Assembly (NCBI GenBank): GCA_021396245.1
Contig: WNYE01000004.1
Span: forward strand, 372,001 to 436,000
Length of the DNA: 64,000 nt
Reading direction: 5' to 3'
From: Sporothrix humicola
Taxonomy: Eukaryota > Ascomycota > Sordariomycetes > Ophiostomatales > Ophiostomataceae
Under the pieces are notes generated by a model, which was not told the DNA's origin, ran no database searches, and saw only the letters and a program-made list of their open reading frames with translations. Of the stretch, positions 34,820-47,507 are shown piece by piece (the first letter of the stretch is position 1; the number at the start of each line of letters is the position of its first letter). Position numbers and translations under genes: made by a program.

Positions 34820-35774
34820 GGTGTGTGTGTGTGGGTGTGTGGTCGTGTTGGTAGAGTGTCGTTCGTTCAAAATTGTGCTGCGTTCGTGTCGTTTAATGAA
34901 AGTCGACCGTTAAGGAGGCGTTGTCTTAGGATGCGCCCCAGCCTCTGCGATAGCTCCGCGTTTCGCTTTCGCTTGTGCCCGACTGTAGTCCAGCTACAGC
35001 CAGGAGAGGGGAGAGCCGATGGAAATGAAATGGAATCGTAGGAAACTCTGCGATGACGGAGGTGCGCTGGCCAAAGGTGGAAATCGTAAAGTCGTCGCGG
35101 CCAGCATTGAAGCTTCGAGTCCTCCTAATACTGAGTAGGTTTCGAGTTACGTCGGCAGCTTGCTCCAGGCTCCTTCCGTTTAGGAGATCGCCCGCGTTTC
35201 GTGGTTTGGCGGGTATGATCACGTGCATGTCCCGCCACAGATAGGTGAAGTTGGGGAGTGATTGGCCAATAAGAGGCTCGAAAGCTCCCTTTTGCGCTGT
35301 ATTTACAGTGGGTAATAGCGGGATGGAGCCCCAAACCAAACATCCTGCCGCCACCTGCCCACTATGTATGGGCAAAACCAGGCTCAGGCTAGGGCGGTTT
35401 TTTAATGGAACCCGCTAAAAACCAAAGAGTGGGAGAGGGACGAAAGAAGGTAGGAAGCGAAAGAGAAAAAAAAAATCAGGAACATCGTTCGTCACTGCGA
35501 TAGAACCAACGTAACGGCATCCCGGAACAACAACCCATAGCTAGCCGCACGAGGCCTCGACCGACGACTTATTTTTGGCGTACTCGAGCTACTATTCTTT
35601 TGACGATTGGCCCTACCTCGCCTTCTCAACAGTGTCCTTACCTCTTCGCATGAGAACCGGTCTCGGAACATTCAGGACAACCCGCCGTCCCGGAACATTT
35701 TTCATTTTCGTTTAGTCGAACGTCGCGCTCAACCTCACCTTCCACCCCCTCACAGCCCCCCTCCCACATACACA
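34820..35774. promoter_or_regulatory. Divergent promoter region EXO84/TOM20
   Basis: A spacer of 955 bp separates the start codons of EXO84 (-) and TOM20 (+), so both promoters must lie here. A GT-rich simple repeat sits directly upstream of the EXO84 ATG. No other gene is seen. Confidence 0.6.
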
Positions 35775-36530
35775 ATGGCATCGCAGCAATCAATCATTGC
35801 AACGGCCTCTGTCGCCGCAGTAGCAACGGGCCTTGTCGGTGCGTCTTCGACCTCCCTCGATCTCGACTGACCCCTCCCCCCCTCGTCGATCGAGTCGGAT
35901 CACAACTGAACCACAACTTTATATGAACACTCGCTAACGTATATGGCAGCCTACGCTTTCTACTTTGACCACCGCAGACGCACGGACATCGAGTTCCGCC
36001 GCAACCTGCGGAGAAACGAGCGGCGGCAGGCCCGCGCCGAGAAGGAGCAGGCCCAGCAGGAGACGGTCAAGCAGCGCGAAGTGATCAAGCTGGCCGTCGA
36101 GATGGCCAAGGCCGAGGGCTTCCCGTCGAGCGTCGAGGAGAAGGAGGCCTTCTTCCTGGAGCAGGTGTCCAAGGGCGAGACCCTGGGTACTGATCGTGAG
36201 TGCGCCCGTGGAAGCGACTGAATACATGTGATGCTATGAACTCTACTGACAAAACAGCCACCCAAACGATCGAGTCGGCTCTGCATTTCTACAAGGCGCT
36301 CAAGGTCTACCCGCAACCCGGCGACCTGATCCGCATCTATGACCAGACAGTGTCCAAGGTAGGCCCACACCGACGTCCAAAATCTGGCTGATATCATGCT
36401 AACAATATACAAATAGGCCATCCTTGATGTTCTCGCCGAGATGATTGCCCACGACTCGGAGCTCAACATTCGCGACGTGGCCCCGCCTAACCCGGCAGAC
36501 CTCTTCCCCCCGAGCGTCGGCCTCGACTAA
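35775..36530 (+). CDS. TOM20: Mitochondrial import receptor subunit Tom20
   Basis: Four exons (35775-35838, 35950-36195, 36258-36358, 36417-36530) join in frame to 174 residues. Tom20 is the outer-membrane receptor that binds amphipathic presequences and passes precursors to the Tom40 pore. An N-terminal membrane anchor (about 6-27, IIATASVAAVATGLVAYAFYF) is followed by the conserved FDHRRRTDIEFRRNLRRNERR block, a charged linker, and a helical receptor domain with FYKALKVYPQPGDLIRIYDQTV, which is the TPR-like presequence-binding part. The acidic/Pro C-terminus is typical. Donors are GTGCGT, GTGAGT and GTAGGC. The first intron falls inside the membrane anchor. Length is close to that of the Neurospora protein. 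Confidence 0.95.
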
Positions 36531-37254
36531 ATGTGTTCATGAGAACGCAAACTTCTCTACCCCCTACCTCGCCTCATCCAGCATCTCAGATATAACCGCC
36601 ATCTGAAATGTTGTTTTTGTGTTTCGAAACGGAATATAAAAACGCCCTCTTCGGTCACTCGGCCACCGCTCCACTCTATATATAAACCGCGCAAAAAATA
36701 TGTCAATAATTGTCTTACGGCCCTTTCTTATGGATGACAACGACGAAAAAAAGAAAAAAAAGAAACACGAATTTTATGGTCGGAGGCGTCTCTTCTTTTT
36801 GCTTTGTTTTAAAAAAGGAGGTATTGGCATGACAGATACGATGGACCACAACAAGACTCTTGTTCTTGTTGACGACATTGTTCTGCTCATATGTTTTAAT
36901 CGGGATTTGGTTTCTCTATTTTTTTTCCTTCCTTTTTGAACTCCCTATTTATTTTGGTACATCCTCTGTCCCTGTCACTTCTCTTGATAAAGGGTTGGGA
37001 ACACGATGACTGCGCCCTCTTTTCTTTTTACATTGTTCTCATTTATCTACGTTTTTGGGGGAAAACTTTGGGTTGCATGGAAGCGGACACTATTTAGATG
37101 GGAGATATCCAAATAAAATTATACATAAATTGTGCGTGAAAGATGCAGTGAAGGTGATCAGATAAATCAATTACTTTGTTGCTAAATAACCCAAGATATA
37201 CAACCAAAACGCCAAGTATTGCTATTGCTGTTGCTCGTCAATCTACCTCTACCT
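36531..37254. other. Convergent intergenic region TOM20/TYW1
   Basis: AT-rich spacer holding the two 3' ends. T-rich runs at 36.9-37.0 kb could serve TOM20 termination. No gene is seen. Confidence 0.6.
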
Positions 37255-39991
37255 CTACCGCTCAATCGGCCGACCCTTGCGGTCGACGCGCTGGTCCCGC
37301 GGATCAAAGCCGCCGTTGCCCCAGGTCGCCCACTCGGCCGTCGGCGGGCCCATGTAGTCCTCGGGCGAAAAGTCGCCCTGGGGACCCTTTTCGCGCAGCA
37401 GCTGGAAGAATTTCTCGTAGTCGATGACGGTGTGCCACTTGCCGTCGACCTTGAAGCGCTCGCTGGCCAGCAGGACGCAGCAGCTGTGGGCGTGCTCGGC
37501 CGCCAGGCCATAGGCCAGGCCGCGGCTCTGCAGCTCCTTTTCGAGGGCAATGACAAACTCCTGGACCTCGTGGTAGAAGGGGACGTTGGCCATGGTGAGG
37601 CCGACGCCGGCGGACGTCGAGGTGCCGCAGAAAGTGACACCCTTGACCTCGATGAAGCAGGGCAGGGCCTGTTCGACCAGGTCAGCATAGCCCTGGACCT
37701 CGTCGTCAATGTTGAAGCCCTTCACCAACGTCAGACGGAAGACGGTGCGCTGGCGGAAGCGGACTTCCCTCAGGATGGCCAGGCAGCGCTGGAAGCGTTC
37801 CCAAAAGTCGCGGTGCAGCGGGCGGTCAATCTTGCGCAAAGTGTCGCGGTTGGAGGCGTCAATCGAGACGTAGAGCTGGGTGACGTGGTGGAGGGCGGCG
37901 AGCTGGTCCGGGTGCTGGGCGTTGCACACGAGGAAGGATGAAATGTTTTCATTGTGCAGCATGCCCAGGAACTCGTTAATGTGCGGGTAAAAGATGGGCT
38001 CGCCGACCAGCGACAGCGCACAGTGGCGGATGCGCATGGCCTCGGCAAAGCGCTCGGCGCGCACGCCAGGGACACCGCGCATCATCTTGATCTTTTGGTA
38101 GTGGTTGGCCTTGACGCCGTCAAAGATGAGGTCTGGCGGGTCGACGACCCAGCGCCAGGTTGTGCCGACAGGGTTTGTGCCGTGGCGCCAGCAAAAGACG
38201 CACTTGTTGGAGCAGGACAGCGAGGGGGTGGTCTCCATGCACTGGTGGGAGTTGATGCCGTAAAACGAGAACTTGTAGCATGAGCCACGGCCGCGCAGGG
38301 CCGACTTGGTCCAGCGGCAGATCTTGACGCCCGAGTGGGAGCCGACGATGGCGTAGCCCTGCTTTGTGAGGGACTTGTACGTTGGTGTGTCCTTGGCGAC
38401 CATTTCCTTGGGCGCAGGTGCAGCTGCCTTTTTGCCCACGCGACGAGGTCCGTTGCTGGCACCGTTGCCGTTGGCGCCATATGTGGTAAAATCAATGGCA
38501 ATGGGTGCCTTGTTGACGTTTGTGCCCGGTGCTTCGACTTCTCCATCGTCGGCCGCATCATCGTCCTTGTTTTGCAGCAGACGGCCCAGATCCTCGACAT
38601 CGTCGATCACGCCGGCCTTCTTTAACCGCTTGACGTTTGCACTGCGAGCAGCATTGCCGCCAAACAGAACATCGTCATTGTCGTATGTCGCACCGTTGCC
38701 GTCGGCCTCGTCCTCGTTGTCGTTGCTGCCATCGTCGTAAGCGTCGTCGCTCGCATCTTCAGCCTCGTCCTCGTCCTCATCGTCCGTCTCGACGGCATCG
38801 CCCGAGCCCCGGACACCCGTGCCCAGGCTGCCCGTCCGCGCCACAAGTCCCAGCACGTCGACAACGCCCTCGGACCACTCTGTCAGGCGCATCATGGCGT
38901 CCGTCTTGGTGTTGCCGACGCCCATGGGGAAGGCGCGCTTGCGGCCGGTCAGTTTGGCCATCCACTTGTCGAGCTCCTTGGCCTGGAAGCAGAAGCCCTC
39001 GTCCTCGGTGGGCCAGCCCTCGCGGTCGCCGAAGCCGAACACGGAGTAGCCAAGCAAAGGAGCGAGCGGGGCTGTGTCAATGCGGAAGTCGTGGTGGGTC
39101 TCTTTGAGGTGCTCGAGGAAGGTGTCGTTGATGGAGTCGATGTTGTAGCTGGGGACGAGGAACAGGTAGAAATAGTCGGTGGTCGGTGCCGAACCGTCGG
39201 CGACGGCATTTGCGTCGGAGCCATCGCCCTTGGGCGGCGTGATAAAGTACTCGTCGAGATCGACTTCGGCAATATCCAGGACTTCGGCAGGCAAAAAGAC
39301 GTTCTTCTCGGATCCCTCAGCAGGCTTGAGTTCGCTCAGGGTCGTGCTCAGCCGGGCGGCATAGTCGCGGACAATCTTGGCGGTGGCGCCGGTGATGGAC
39401 GAGTAAAAGACAATGGTCTGGATGCGCGTCGGCACGCGGGCGGCCGTAGAGGCACCGCTGCCCTTGGGCAGTTCGCCCTTGATGCGGCGGGGGCCAGCCG
39501 TCGTCTTTCCATTCGCATTTCCGTTTGTAGTGGTGGTCGAAGTTCCGTTTATCGTTGCCGGCTTTGGCGTCGATTTCTTCACCGGCTGGCTCTTTTTGTC
39601 GAGGGTGCCCGGGTAGGAGATGGTCTTGGTCTGCTGCAGGACAGCAATCGGGACTTCCTCCTGGACGGACGGTGCTTGTTCTTGTTCTTGCTGCCGGAGC
39701 AGTCTCTTCTTTTCGCTGTCAGAGGTCGTCGCGGTGTCGTAGATCTTAGGGAAGACGAGGAGGCCCTCCTTTTCGCCGCCCTTGTCTGTGAACTGCAGGT
39801 AGAGGCGCAGCGAGACGAGGGCGCAAAAGGTGGCCAGCAGGATCGGGATGCGGTAGGCGTGCCACAAGTCGGTGGCGGCTGGACTGTTAGCGAGACTTCG
39901 AGATGAAGATATCTCTGGGAGTATGTATGGACGACTTACCATCGACCAGATCCCGAGTCATCGGGCTACTCTCCCAAGAAGACGAGGCCAT
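37255..39991 (-). CDS. TYW1: tRNA wybutosine-synthesizing protein 1 (radical SAM/flavodoxin)
   Basis: Two exons (39991-39940 and 39878-37255) give 891 residues. Tyw1 builds the tricyclic 4-demethylwyosine core on N1-methylguanosine-37 of phenylalanine tRNA, using pyruvate and S-adenosylmethionine. A hydrophobic segment (about 22-42) may anchor the protein to the ER. A flavodoxin-like domain begins near 169 (IVFYSSITGATAKIV). A long Asp/Glu-rich linker lies at about 380-410. The radical SAM domain carries the iron-sulfur motif CSNKCVFC near 573, followed by WRHGTNP and the conserved GEPIFYPHINEF and IDASNRDTL blocks. The acceptor is placed at TCCAG rather than the earlier AACAG because only that one keeps frame with the 17-codon first exon; the start ATG has a strong context (ACCATGG). 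The domain order matches fungal and plant Tyw1. Confidence 0.93.
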
Positions 39992-40639
39992 GGTTGCGTT
40001 GTGGATGGGCGCAAAGTAAGGACTCAGCTCGGGCTGTGGTGCAGCAGGAGACGAAGAGGTGAGGTTGGAAATTGTCAACCGTCTCCTATTTTTTGCCGTC
40101 GTTGTTTGGGTTTAGACTTTTTTTGGTGAGAGGCTAAATGCGGAGGAAATTTTGTTACGGGAGAGTAGTGCAAAACGCAAAAGCCAGTGATTGCCATTGA
40201 ACCCCTCACGATTCGCCATATCACTGTGGGATGGGATTTCACCGCCCAAAAACTTAGTCATTCAGGGGGGCCTGCAGGCACTCTGTATGCTGTGCCCCAC
40301 CTATATTGGAGCCATTATGGGTCTTGTGCATAAACGCCGTGTAAGTCGAGTGGGCATCACCAAAGAAGTAATGAGCAATAATGGCAGAACGTATTCTGGT
40401 TTCGAACAAAAGGATTATCGTCAACAATTAGTATTAATGTGATTGTAAAATCTCAGTCTAACTCGGTCTATCATGGTATTCAGAAATGCACTTTTTATGC
40501 CAACGCTCCCCATGCAAATTGTTGAAAAGAAACAGAAAGAAAACAACAAAAACGAAAACACACCACCCGCCTCGCTGTATGCACTATGCAAAATGTTGAA
40601 AAAAGAAAATAAGAAAAAAATTGCCAGAAGAGTAGACTT
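39992..40639. other. Intergenic region TYW1 to SSU1
   Basis: The promoter of TYW1 (transcribed to the left) and the 3' flank of the SSU1-type gene share this 650-bp spacer. No gene is seen. Confidence 0.6.
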
Positions 40640-42335
40640 CTAGACAGTCCGCTTGCCGCCGGGCTGCTCTTCTTTGGGCCGCAGATCACGCAGGCAGGGC
40701 GCATAGAACATGTTGCCGTGCCAGACCATAATGGTGGTCTTGACGGCCACGAGGATCCAGAGGCAGAAGACGGACGCGGAAAAGATCATGGTGATGACCT
40801 TGAAAAAGGTGCTCGACAGCTCGGTGGCCAGCATGCCGGTGCAGCTGGTAAAGACGCCGAGGGGGAAGACGAAGCCCCACCAGCCCATGTTGAAGGGGAA
40901 GGACTTGGTGGTCATGATGGAGATGACGGCAAAGGCGAGCCAGCCGAGGGCGGCGCCCCAGAGGAAGAAGCCGGCGAGGATGCCGAGCATGTAGAGGACG
41001 GTGCCGCCGTAAAGAGCCGTGGCCTCGAGAGCGCTAGGGTTGCTGCCGTCAATGGCGACGCCGTTGAACGCACCCGTGGCGGGCAGCAGTTGGATGGCGA
41101 CCTTGCCAAGCTGCTGGATGGCGAAGCCGCCCTGGCCGAGGGGGCCGATGGGTAGGAACACAGAAACGATGACCTCGCGGGGCGGTAGGTCGTGGATCTG
41201 CAGGCGCAGGAAGTAGACGGTCATGATGAAGAAGGAGAAGCACTCGCCGAGACCCCACAGGATGTAGGACACAACGAGGGTGGTGACGGCGTGCGAGCGG
41301 TCGGGTAGGATCTGGGCAATCATGCTGCCGGAAGCGGCGGCGACGACGACGGGCACAACGGGCAGCAGCAAAGCAGCCGTCATGTGTGACAGCTGGTTGC
41401 GGTGGTGGTGCACGACGACGAATGGGATAATAAGACTGCAGGCACACGAGCCAATGACGTCGACCCACCAGAAGCCCCAGGTCATGTAGATGGCCCAGTT
41501 GCCCCAGGTCGCGCAGTCCAGCACCATCATTTTGACGATAGCTACGTTGTTAGCGAGGAGCAGACAAATAAAGAAATAATAGGGGAGGGTTGGGGGACAT
41601 ACTGGAAAAGGCCATGGGGATACAGCCCAGGAACAAGGACTGCGACGGGTGCTTGATCATGACGCCCCAGATCTCGGGATAAAGGACATAGCGCGTGATC
41701 GTGATAAGGGAGAATGTGATAAACAGAAAGATGTTGAGACAGAAGACGACGGCTGAAATGTACCACACCCAGTGCGCATTGTACGGCAAGTTGTGCAGCA
41801 GAGTCGATACAACGCCCGTGCCCATGCTCACCGAGAACCACGACGGCGTAAAGTTGCGCACAATCTTGCGCCAGCCGCGGTTGTCTTTGCTGTTGGTGGC
41901 CACGACGGCGCCGCACGGCAGGATCTTGATGCCATTGCCGTTGTTGCTGCCGTTGCCACCGTTTCCGCCAGGGCAGGCCGCTGAAGCGGAGGCTTCCGGT
42001 ATGGCACTGTCGCCTCCACAGGCAGGGGTGTCGGCTTCGGCGATCGTGTCGTGGGACGAGGTGTTGCTAACGACCGGTCCGGCGGGGATGCAGTCGCCGT
42101 CTCCCTCCTTTTCGATATCGCGTTCGTGCAGGCTGGAGGCGGCAACAGCTGTTGCAGCAGCTGAGCAAGAGGTTGTGTTAAGGCGGTTGGCAATCGTCGT
42201 GCTGTTGCTGTTGTCGCTGCTGTTGGCAGCCGTGTCGACGTTTTCGGCACTGGCATTGGCCTGCCGCAGAGTGTGGAAGAAGATGCCGCTGCTGTTGGGC
42301 GAGGGCGTTGCAAGGTCTGGTATTAATGAAGGCAT
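40640..42335 (-). CDS. SSU1: Sulfite efflux pump, Ssu1 type (TehA/SLAC1 superfamily)
   Basis: Two exons (42335-41603 and 41541-40640) give 544 residues. Ssu1 exports sulfite across the plasma membrane and so protects against sulfite made inside the cell. A low-complexity, Ser/Asn/Ala-rich N-terminus (1 to about 145) precedes the family start RNFTPSWFSVSMGTGVVSTLLHN, and about ten transmembrane helices follow. Diagnostic Ssu1 blocks are WGFWWVDVIGS, LLPVVPVVVAA and the PPREVIVSVFLPIGPLGQGGF loop, which separate it from malate permeases of the same superfamily. The 61-bp intron has donor GTATGT and acceptor GTAG. The start at 42335 is preferred over an in-frame ATG 81 bp upstream, though both are open. 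The next gene on its 5' side, read in the opposite direction, is cysteine dioxygenase, which supplies the pathway that makes sulfite. Confidence 0.92.
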
Positions 42336-45300
42336 TTTGTTTGTGATGGTGGGAGAATCCGATGTGGTTCTAGGAGAAGGAAAAGAGGCCAGAGGCCGGG
42401 CGAGAGGGGAAAGCAAAATAGCAAGAAGAGGGGTAAGGAGATCCCGAGGTGGTGGCTGTTGATATATAAGGAGTCAACTTGATGAAGCTTGGATCGCAGC
42501 GCGTGATGTGTAAAGGAAGCTTTGTCCGTGGTTGATTAGTCGGTAGCACTGGAAAAGTCCTGAATAGGAAACTTTGTGGACGTCGTCTCGTCAGCTTATT
42601 TCAGAACGAGGTGAAAGAGTCATAAACACGAGACGAAAGGAAACGAAAACGACAAAAGAACGACGACGAAAATAATATACGGGATTCGCCTCTTCTTCTT
42701 ATTCGGATCGCAAAATGCGGGCAGCCAAGGGCAATCGGCTTCGAGCAAGCAAGGCAGGCTCGCATTGTTAACAGAAGGGAAGGAGATCGCCGCCAGCGAG
42801 CCGCACCTTTCCTCTCCAATCCACCAATGACGACTCACGTCAAACGGTTGTAGGGGAGTTAGGCTGGGCTCCATTTTCGTGTCTTCCATTCTTTGATCTT
42901 TTTTTCTCTTTTATGCGTCTCGTTTTTTCCGCTATGTTTTCACCATTTTTTTTCTCTTAGCGTGACCACGGCATGCGGGCAGGTGAAGGTGAAAAAAATA
43001 CGGGGAAAGTGTGACCCAGAAGACCCAGAAGCCTCCTCGCCGCCCACCTTGCCGAGTTTTCTCCCGCTAAATCCCCAAAAACCAACCATTTCTGACTGTG
43101 CTTGCCGGGCGGTTCTCGGTGCCGCTGCAGTGTTCTAGCCTTTTGACAAAAACATGGTATAGAAACGACATTAGAATCACCAGAAAGACATCAATCAGGA
43201 ACACCGAGATCCTTATCTCAAATCTCAAGGTTCCGTGGGCCTCGGCCTCCGGGCCCGTCCCGACTGGACATGTTTCTTTCAGCAACAGCTTTTCTTTTTC
43301 TTTAAAAGAGTCACACTGCGGCCCAGATCTGGATCTCGTCCTGCCAGACACACAGCCCTGTGATTGAAGCACAACACATTAATTGCTTTTATTTTTAACT
43401 TAAATAAATACTCCTCCCACCCAGACACGTCACAGCTTGACCGTAAACACGGACTTGGCGAGGTTCTGGATGCGGCTGAAGATTATCGTGGCCTGGTTCT
43501 CGGTTTATACTTAGCATTGTGTATACTTCTCGACCTCCTTCATTTCAAGCCGTCCAATACTCGCCGCATACGGAGAGACTCGCTCGCTTCTCACGTAATA
43601 TTTAAGCAACTGCATCCCCCATTTGCATTTTCATGTAATTCCTCACGAACGCAACATCAACCCCCCAAACACACCCTTCTTCTCGTTACGTCACGAGAAA
43701 GCCCCCAGGTCCAGGGCCACGATGCACGGTGGCCATGTGACCCAAACAACAGTCAAATAAATATTGGAATCGCATTGGGAGGCGTTGAAAGACTGGCCTG
43801 GCATTCGTCAGTTTAAATTGCGAAAGACTTGCATCTGTCAATAACCCAACGAGCCAACGCCTTGCCATCGAAACCCACCGCTCAACGGCACTCCAACGAG
43901 ACGGCCGCACAGTGCCCGCGCCCTGTTGTTGGCTGCACTTCAGCACTTCACACGTTCAAGGGGACCCCATCCGGCGCTAGCCGTGAGCGCTCACTCGCTG
44001 ACTCTGACTGCACAATTTTTCACTCTTACGTACTCAACCCCGCCCCCAAGACAGGGCACTGGCACGGTGTGCTACTGTGACTTCACCTTATCTTACGCCG
44101 ACAAAGGCGGCACGGTCGGCCGTCCATAGCGGCCAAAACGGCCAAAATTAAAGGGCTGGAGCCGTCAATGTCTGTCTTTTCGCCCGCTATCCGGCCGTTG
44201 CTATCTATCTCTGACTCTGTAGATACGTATATCCTGCTCATCTCATCTCCTATTTCGGTCTTGGTGGCCAGTAATGGAAAACCCGCTCGTAGAGGGCCTC
44301 CGAGGGGTCCCTAAAATGGCTACCAAAAATGACCCAAAAAACGCCCCAAATTCCTTCTAGTGATTCTTACGACTAGTTCCGACACCTGCTTCTTTCCACT
44401 AAAAGTGCGCAAGATAGTTCAACAAAGAGAACACTCCAAAAAAGACAACTTTCTGATTCTTTTTGCCTTTCTGGCCTGTTTCTCGAGTTTTTGGTATTCT
44501 CGACTTTCTATCATGTTGCACGACCTGCACGACGAGTCCGCCTACCCCCCGTCCACACCTGCATCCCTTGTTCTCTGCATCCATTGGCGAACCAGGTGAA
44601 AGGTGAACCCATCCCGAGGCAAACAAAGATCCACTCGACGACAAACACAAATCCAAAGAACGAGCAGGATCGAACAGGAACGAAACCCTCCCACGCCGAC
44701 AACCCACGCTCCTCCCACGTCCGACCAACACACGCGGCGACAGTCGTACTCTCCTCAAGTCCTCCCCAACCGTCACACCCGCGTTTCTCCCTATCGACGG
44801 CCGGCAGTCGGTCAGTCGGTGGTCAATACCCCCACAAACCCGAGATCGGCTCTTTGATTCGATTTTCGGTTTTCGTTCTCTTTGGTCTCTTTTGTCCCTT
44901 TTTTCGTCGTTTCCCATTTGTTGTCGATTTTTTAATTTGCACCACCGTGTCCCCAGAACCATCCAGTCGAAGAGCACAAACCCGGCGACACGACGTTGGC
45001 AACAAGTTGAACGAGAAAGAAGGTCCAAAAGTAGAACCAGGTCAAACCAGGCAGCGCCAAGCCCTCTTGCCGTAGCGCAGCCGCCGCCACCATAGGACGA
45101 AAGAACGGAGAAAAAAGAGGAAGGAAGTAAAGACGCGAAACAGAACAAAAAGAAGAAGCCAAAAATCAGGAAGGAGCCAACGAGGTACACCACGACAACA
45201 AGCGCAGAATAAGCCAAGTCGCCCGGTCTAGTCGTATGACACCGCCTCTCTTTCCTTTCTTGTTCCCCTTTTTGTTTCCATTTCCTGCTTCCAATCACTC

Positions 45301-45878
45301 GTTGTTGCTTTCGATCCCATCTCACACCCCCCTCCCTCGTCTCTCGTCCCTCGTCCCTTCCCTTTCCACTGTACACTTGTACATTCCGACACGACCCATT
45401 CCTTAGTCCTTATCAGGCGACTTCCTTTTCTTCCCCTCACTTGAGAGCAAGTTTTAAAAGTCTGTGTCGACAGAAAGAGGAATCATCTGCCCCCATCTCC
45501 CATCCCCCCACCGCCCCTTCCCTCTACCAACCCAACAAACGTTTGTCGTCGTCGTCGTCGCCCATTCGTATTGTCGTCCTTCGTCGTCGACGTGTCCTTT
45601 AATAACCCTCCTCATCCCCCATCCTAGAACCCATCGCATCCTAAGATTGAGATCCTAGAAACCTCATTCATCCTATCAATCATCTCTTCTCTCTCCATCC
45701 TCCTAAAGAATATCCTTTGTCGCTCTCGATAATCGTTGTCGTCGATCCGTTGTGTCGTCGATCCATCATCCATCTTATCCTCAATTGCTGTCGGCGTCGT
45801 CAATCAATCGTCGTCGTCTTCGTCTTCGTTGTTCTTTGTCGTCGTTATTCTCCGTTGCCGCTCCCTACCACCACAACC
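42336..45878. promoter_or_regulatory. Long divergent promoter region SSU1/cysteine dioxygenase
   Basis: A spacer of about 3.5 kb separates the start codons of the SSU1-type gene (-) and the cysteine dioxygenase gene (+). The last 650 bp before the dioxygenase are C/T-rich and include a run of gtc triplets near 45.55 kb, consistent with a long leader. No convincing gene lies inside. A short coding-like stretch on the minus strand at 43430-43640 was considered and rejected. Confidence 0.5.
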
Positions 45879-46607
45879 ATGGCCATTAGTGTCCTTCCCA
45901 TGAATGCCGGTGCGTCCGCATCGCTCGATCGCGTCGACGGTCGTGTCGAGGAGGCCGCCCGCTTCGAGCTGCTCGTCAAGGCCCTCAAGCAAGCCCTGGG
46001 CCCCTCGTCAGGGCTGACGTCCGACGATGTCGACGTCAACCACCTGACCCGCCTCATGGAAGAGTACGATGCCAAGGACGAGGGGTGGATGCCCTACAAC
46101 TTTGGCGATGCCAGCCGCGGGTACACGCGCAACCTTGTTGACGAGGGTAACGGCAAGAGCAACCTGCTTGTGCTTGTGTGGTCCCCCGGCAAGGGCAGCC
46201 CCATCCACGACCACGGCAATGCTCATTGCCTGATGAAGATCTTAAAGGGCGACCTGACAGAGACACGCTATGCGTTCCCAGAAGGCGACGAGCCCCAACC
46301 CATGACCATCACGTCGGAAAAGACGTACCACGAGAACGCCGTCGCCTACATGGCCGACGAGCTGGGCGTGCACAAGATCTGGAACAAGGGCAGCGACTTT
46401 GCTGTGTCCTTGCACTGTAGGTTCACCCCCCTCCTTTGACGTCCAACACCACTCGATGCTAACATCTCTGCTCTTCCTCCAGTGTATACTCCTCCCAACG
46501 TGGCCAAGGGCGGCTGCAACGTCTTCAACGAGAAGACGGGCAAATGCTCGCACGTCAGCAAGTGCGGCTACTACACCGCATATGGCAAGCTGCTCAAGGA
46601 CTCGTAA
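45879..46607 (+). CDS. CDO1: Cysteine dioxygenase
   Basis: Two exons (45879-46416 and 46483-46607) give 220 residues, close to the usual 200-220. The enzyme is a cytosolic iron(II) cupin that oxidises cysteine to cysteine sulfinate, the first step toward sulfite and taurine. The iron ligands are H110 and H112 in SPIHDHGNAHC and H165 in VHKIW. C117 and Y181 (SLHLYTPP) are in place to form the Cys-Tyr thioether seen in eukaryotic enzymes. YTRNLV with its arginine matches the substrate-carboxylate site. The first intron has GTAGGT and CCAG ends and splits the SLHLY motif, with the join in frame. The MAISV start has a CACAACCATGG context; an upstream in-frame ATG within the pyrimidine-rich leader is ignored. 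It faces away from SSU1, its likely partner in cysteine detoxification. Confidence 0.95.
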
Positions 46608-47507
46608 AAGGTTCGTGACGCGTATGGGACTTGACCTTGACCAAGGGGTACCATCTCTTTCTTTATGACGATAATGACTTTGATGACGGGGACGGGAACA
46701 GGATATGGTGATGCTGATGTTCATCTTGGATAATGGGAAAGATGTTGAGAGACTAAGAAGAGCCTTGACTTATCTGTTCGATATTGGTTATAGCATATAT
46801 CTTTTGCAACATGGAATTGTTTTTGTTCTTTCGACTTCGTCTTGATCGTCGACTGTTGTATGGGATGTCGTCTGCCCCTCCAATGAGAGGTGTCGGTAGC
46901 TTGGCCTGGGAATGGCAGCCTTGCCGCCCGCACACACTACCCATGTTTATTCCAACGTCATGTCCTTCCCACACCACCTCGCTGGCGTCGTTGCAGTCCG
47001 CTGCGCTGGGTCGTATCCACTGTCCAGAAGGCTGGATAGAAATATTGTCAAAGGGGAAGGAGTCGAGGCTAGGAATAATGGACGAGGCAGGCAAATCGAA
47101 GGCGTCTTCAACCACGGCGGAATGATGAAATGAGGTCGAAAATGTCGAAACTGTCAAAAATAGGTAAAAAGAGGAGAAGGAGGGAAAGAAGAAGAGAAAG
47201 CAAAGTCAGGTCCCAGAAATATGTTCAAAAACCTGGGGAGACGACATGTAAAAGAGCGAGTCGCATACTTAAAAACGGGAGAGCTCGGTCGGATGTGCGC
47301 TCTGATTGGCTAGTCATCGATTGCGTGATTGACTAGCTCGCCCGTCGGCGGTGGGACAAGGCACTGAGATGCCGCACCGACGATCACATGACCACGCTGA
47401 ACAGGCTTGTTGATGCAGGAGCGGGTTGGAAATTGAGCGCGATCTGGAATTGGTACGGGAACATTATCGGAGGCTTCCAACGTCCAACATTCGCAACGAC
47501 CGACACA
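46608..47507. other. Intergenic region before the gag-like array
   Basis: The 3' flank of cysteine dioxygenase runs into the first unit of the gag-like array. A CACATGAC motif at 47385-47392 lies 123 bp before the start of gag-like copy 1. An open stretch on both strands around 46.8-47.1 kb has no recognisable family. Confidence 0.55.

Noticed and set aside
41550..42416. Upstream in-frame ATG (42416) as start of the SSU1-type gene
   Set aside because: The extra 27 residues are low complexity; the ATG at 42335 is the more likely start, though this is not certain.
43430..43640. Possible small minus-strand gene ending NLAKSVFTVKL
   Set aside because: Two coding-like pieces exist, but the only join would need a 34-bp intron, which is too short, and no family is recognised.
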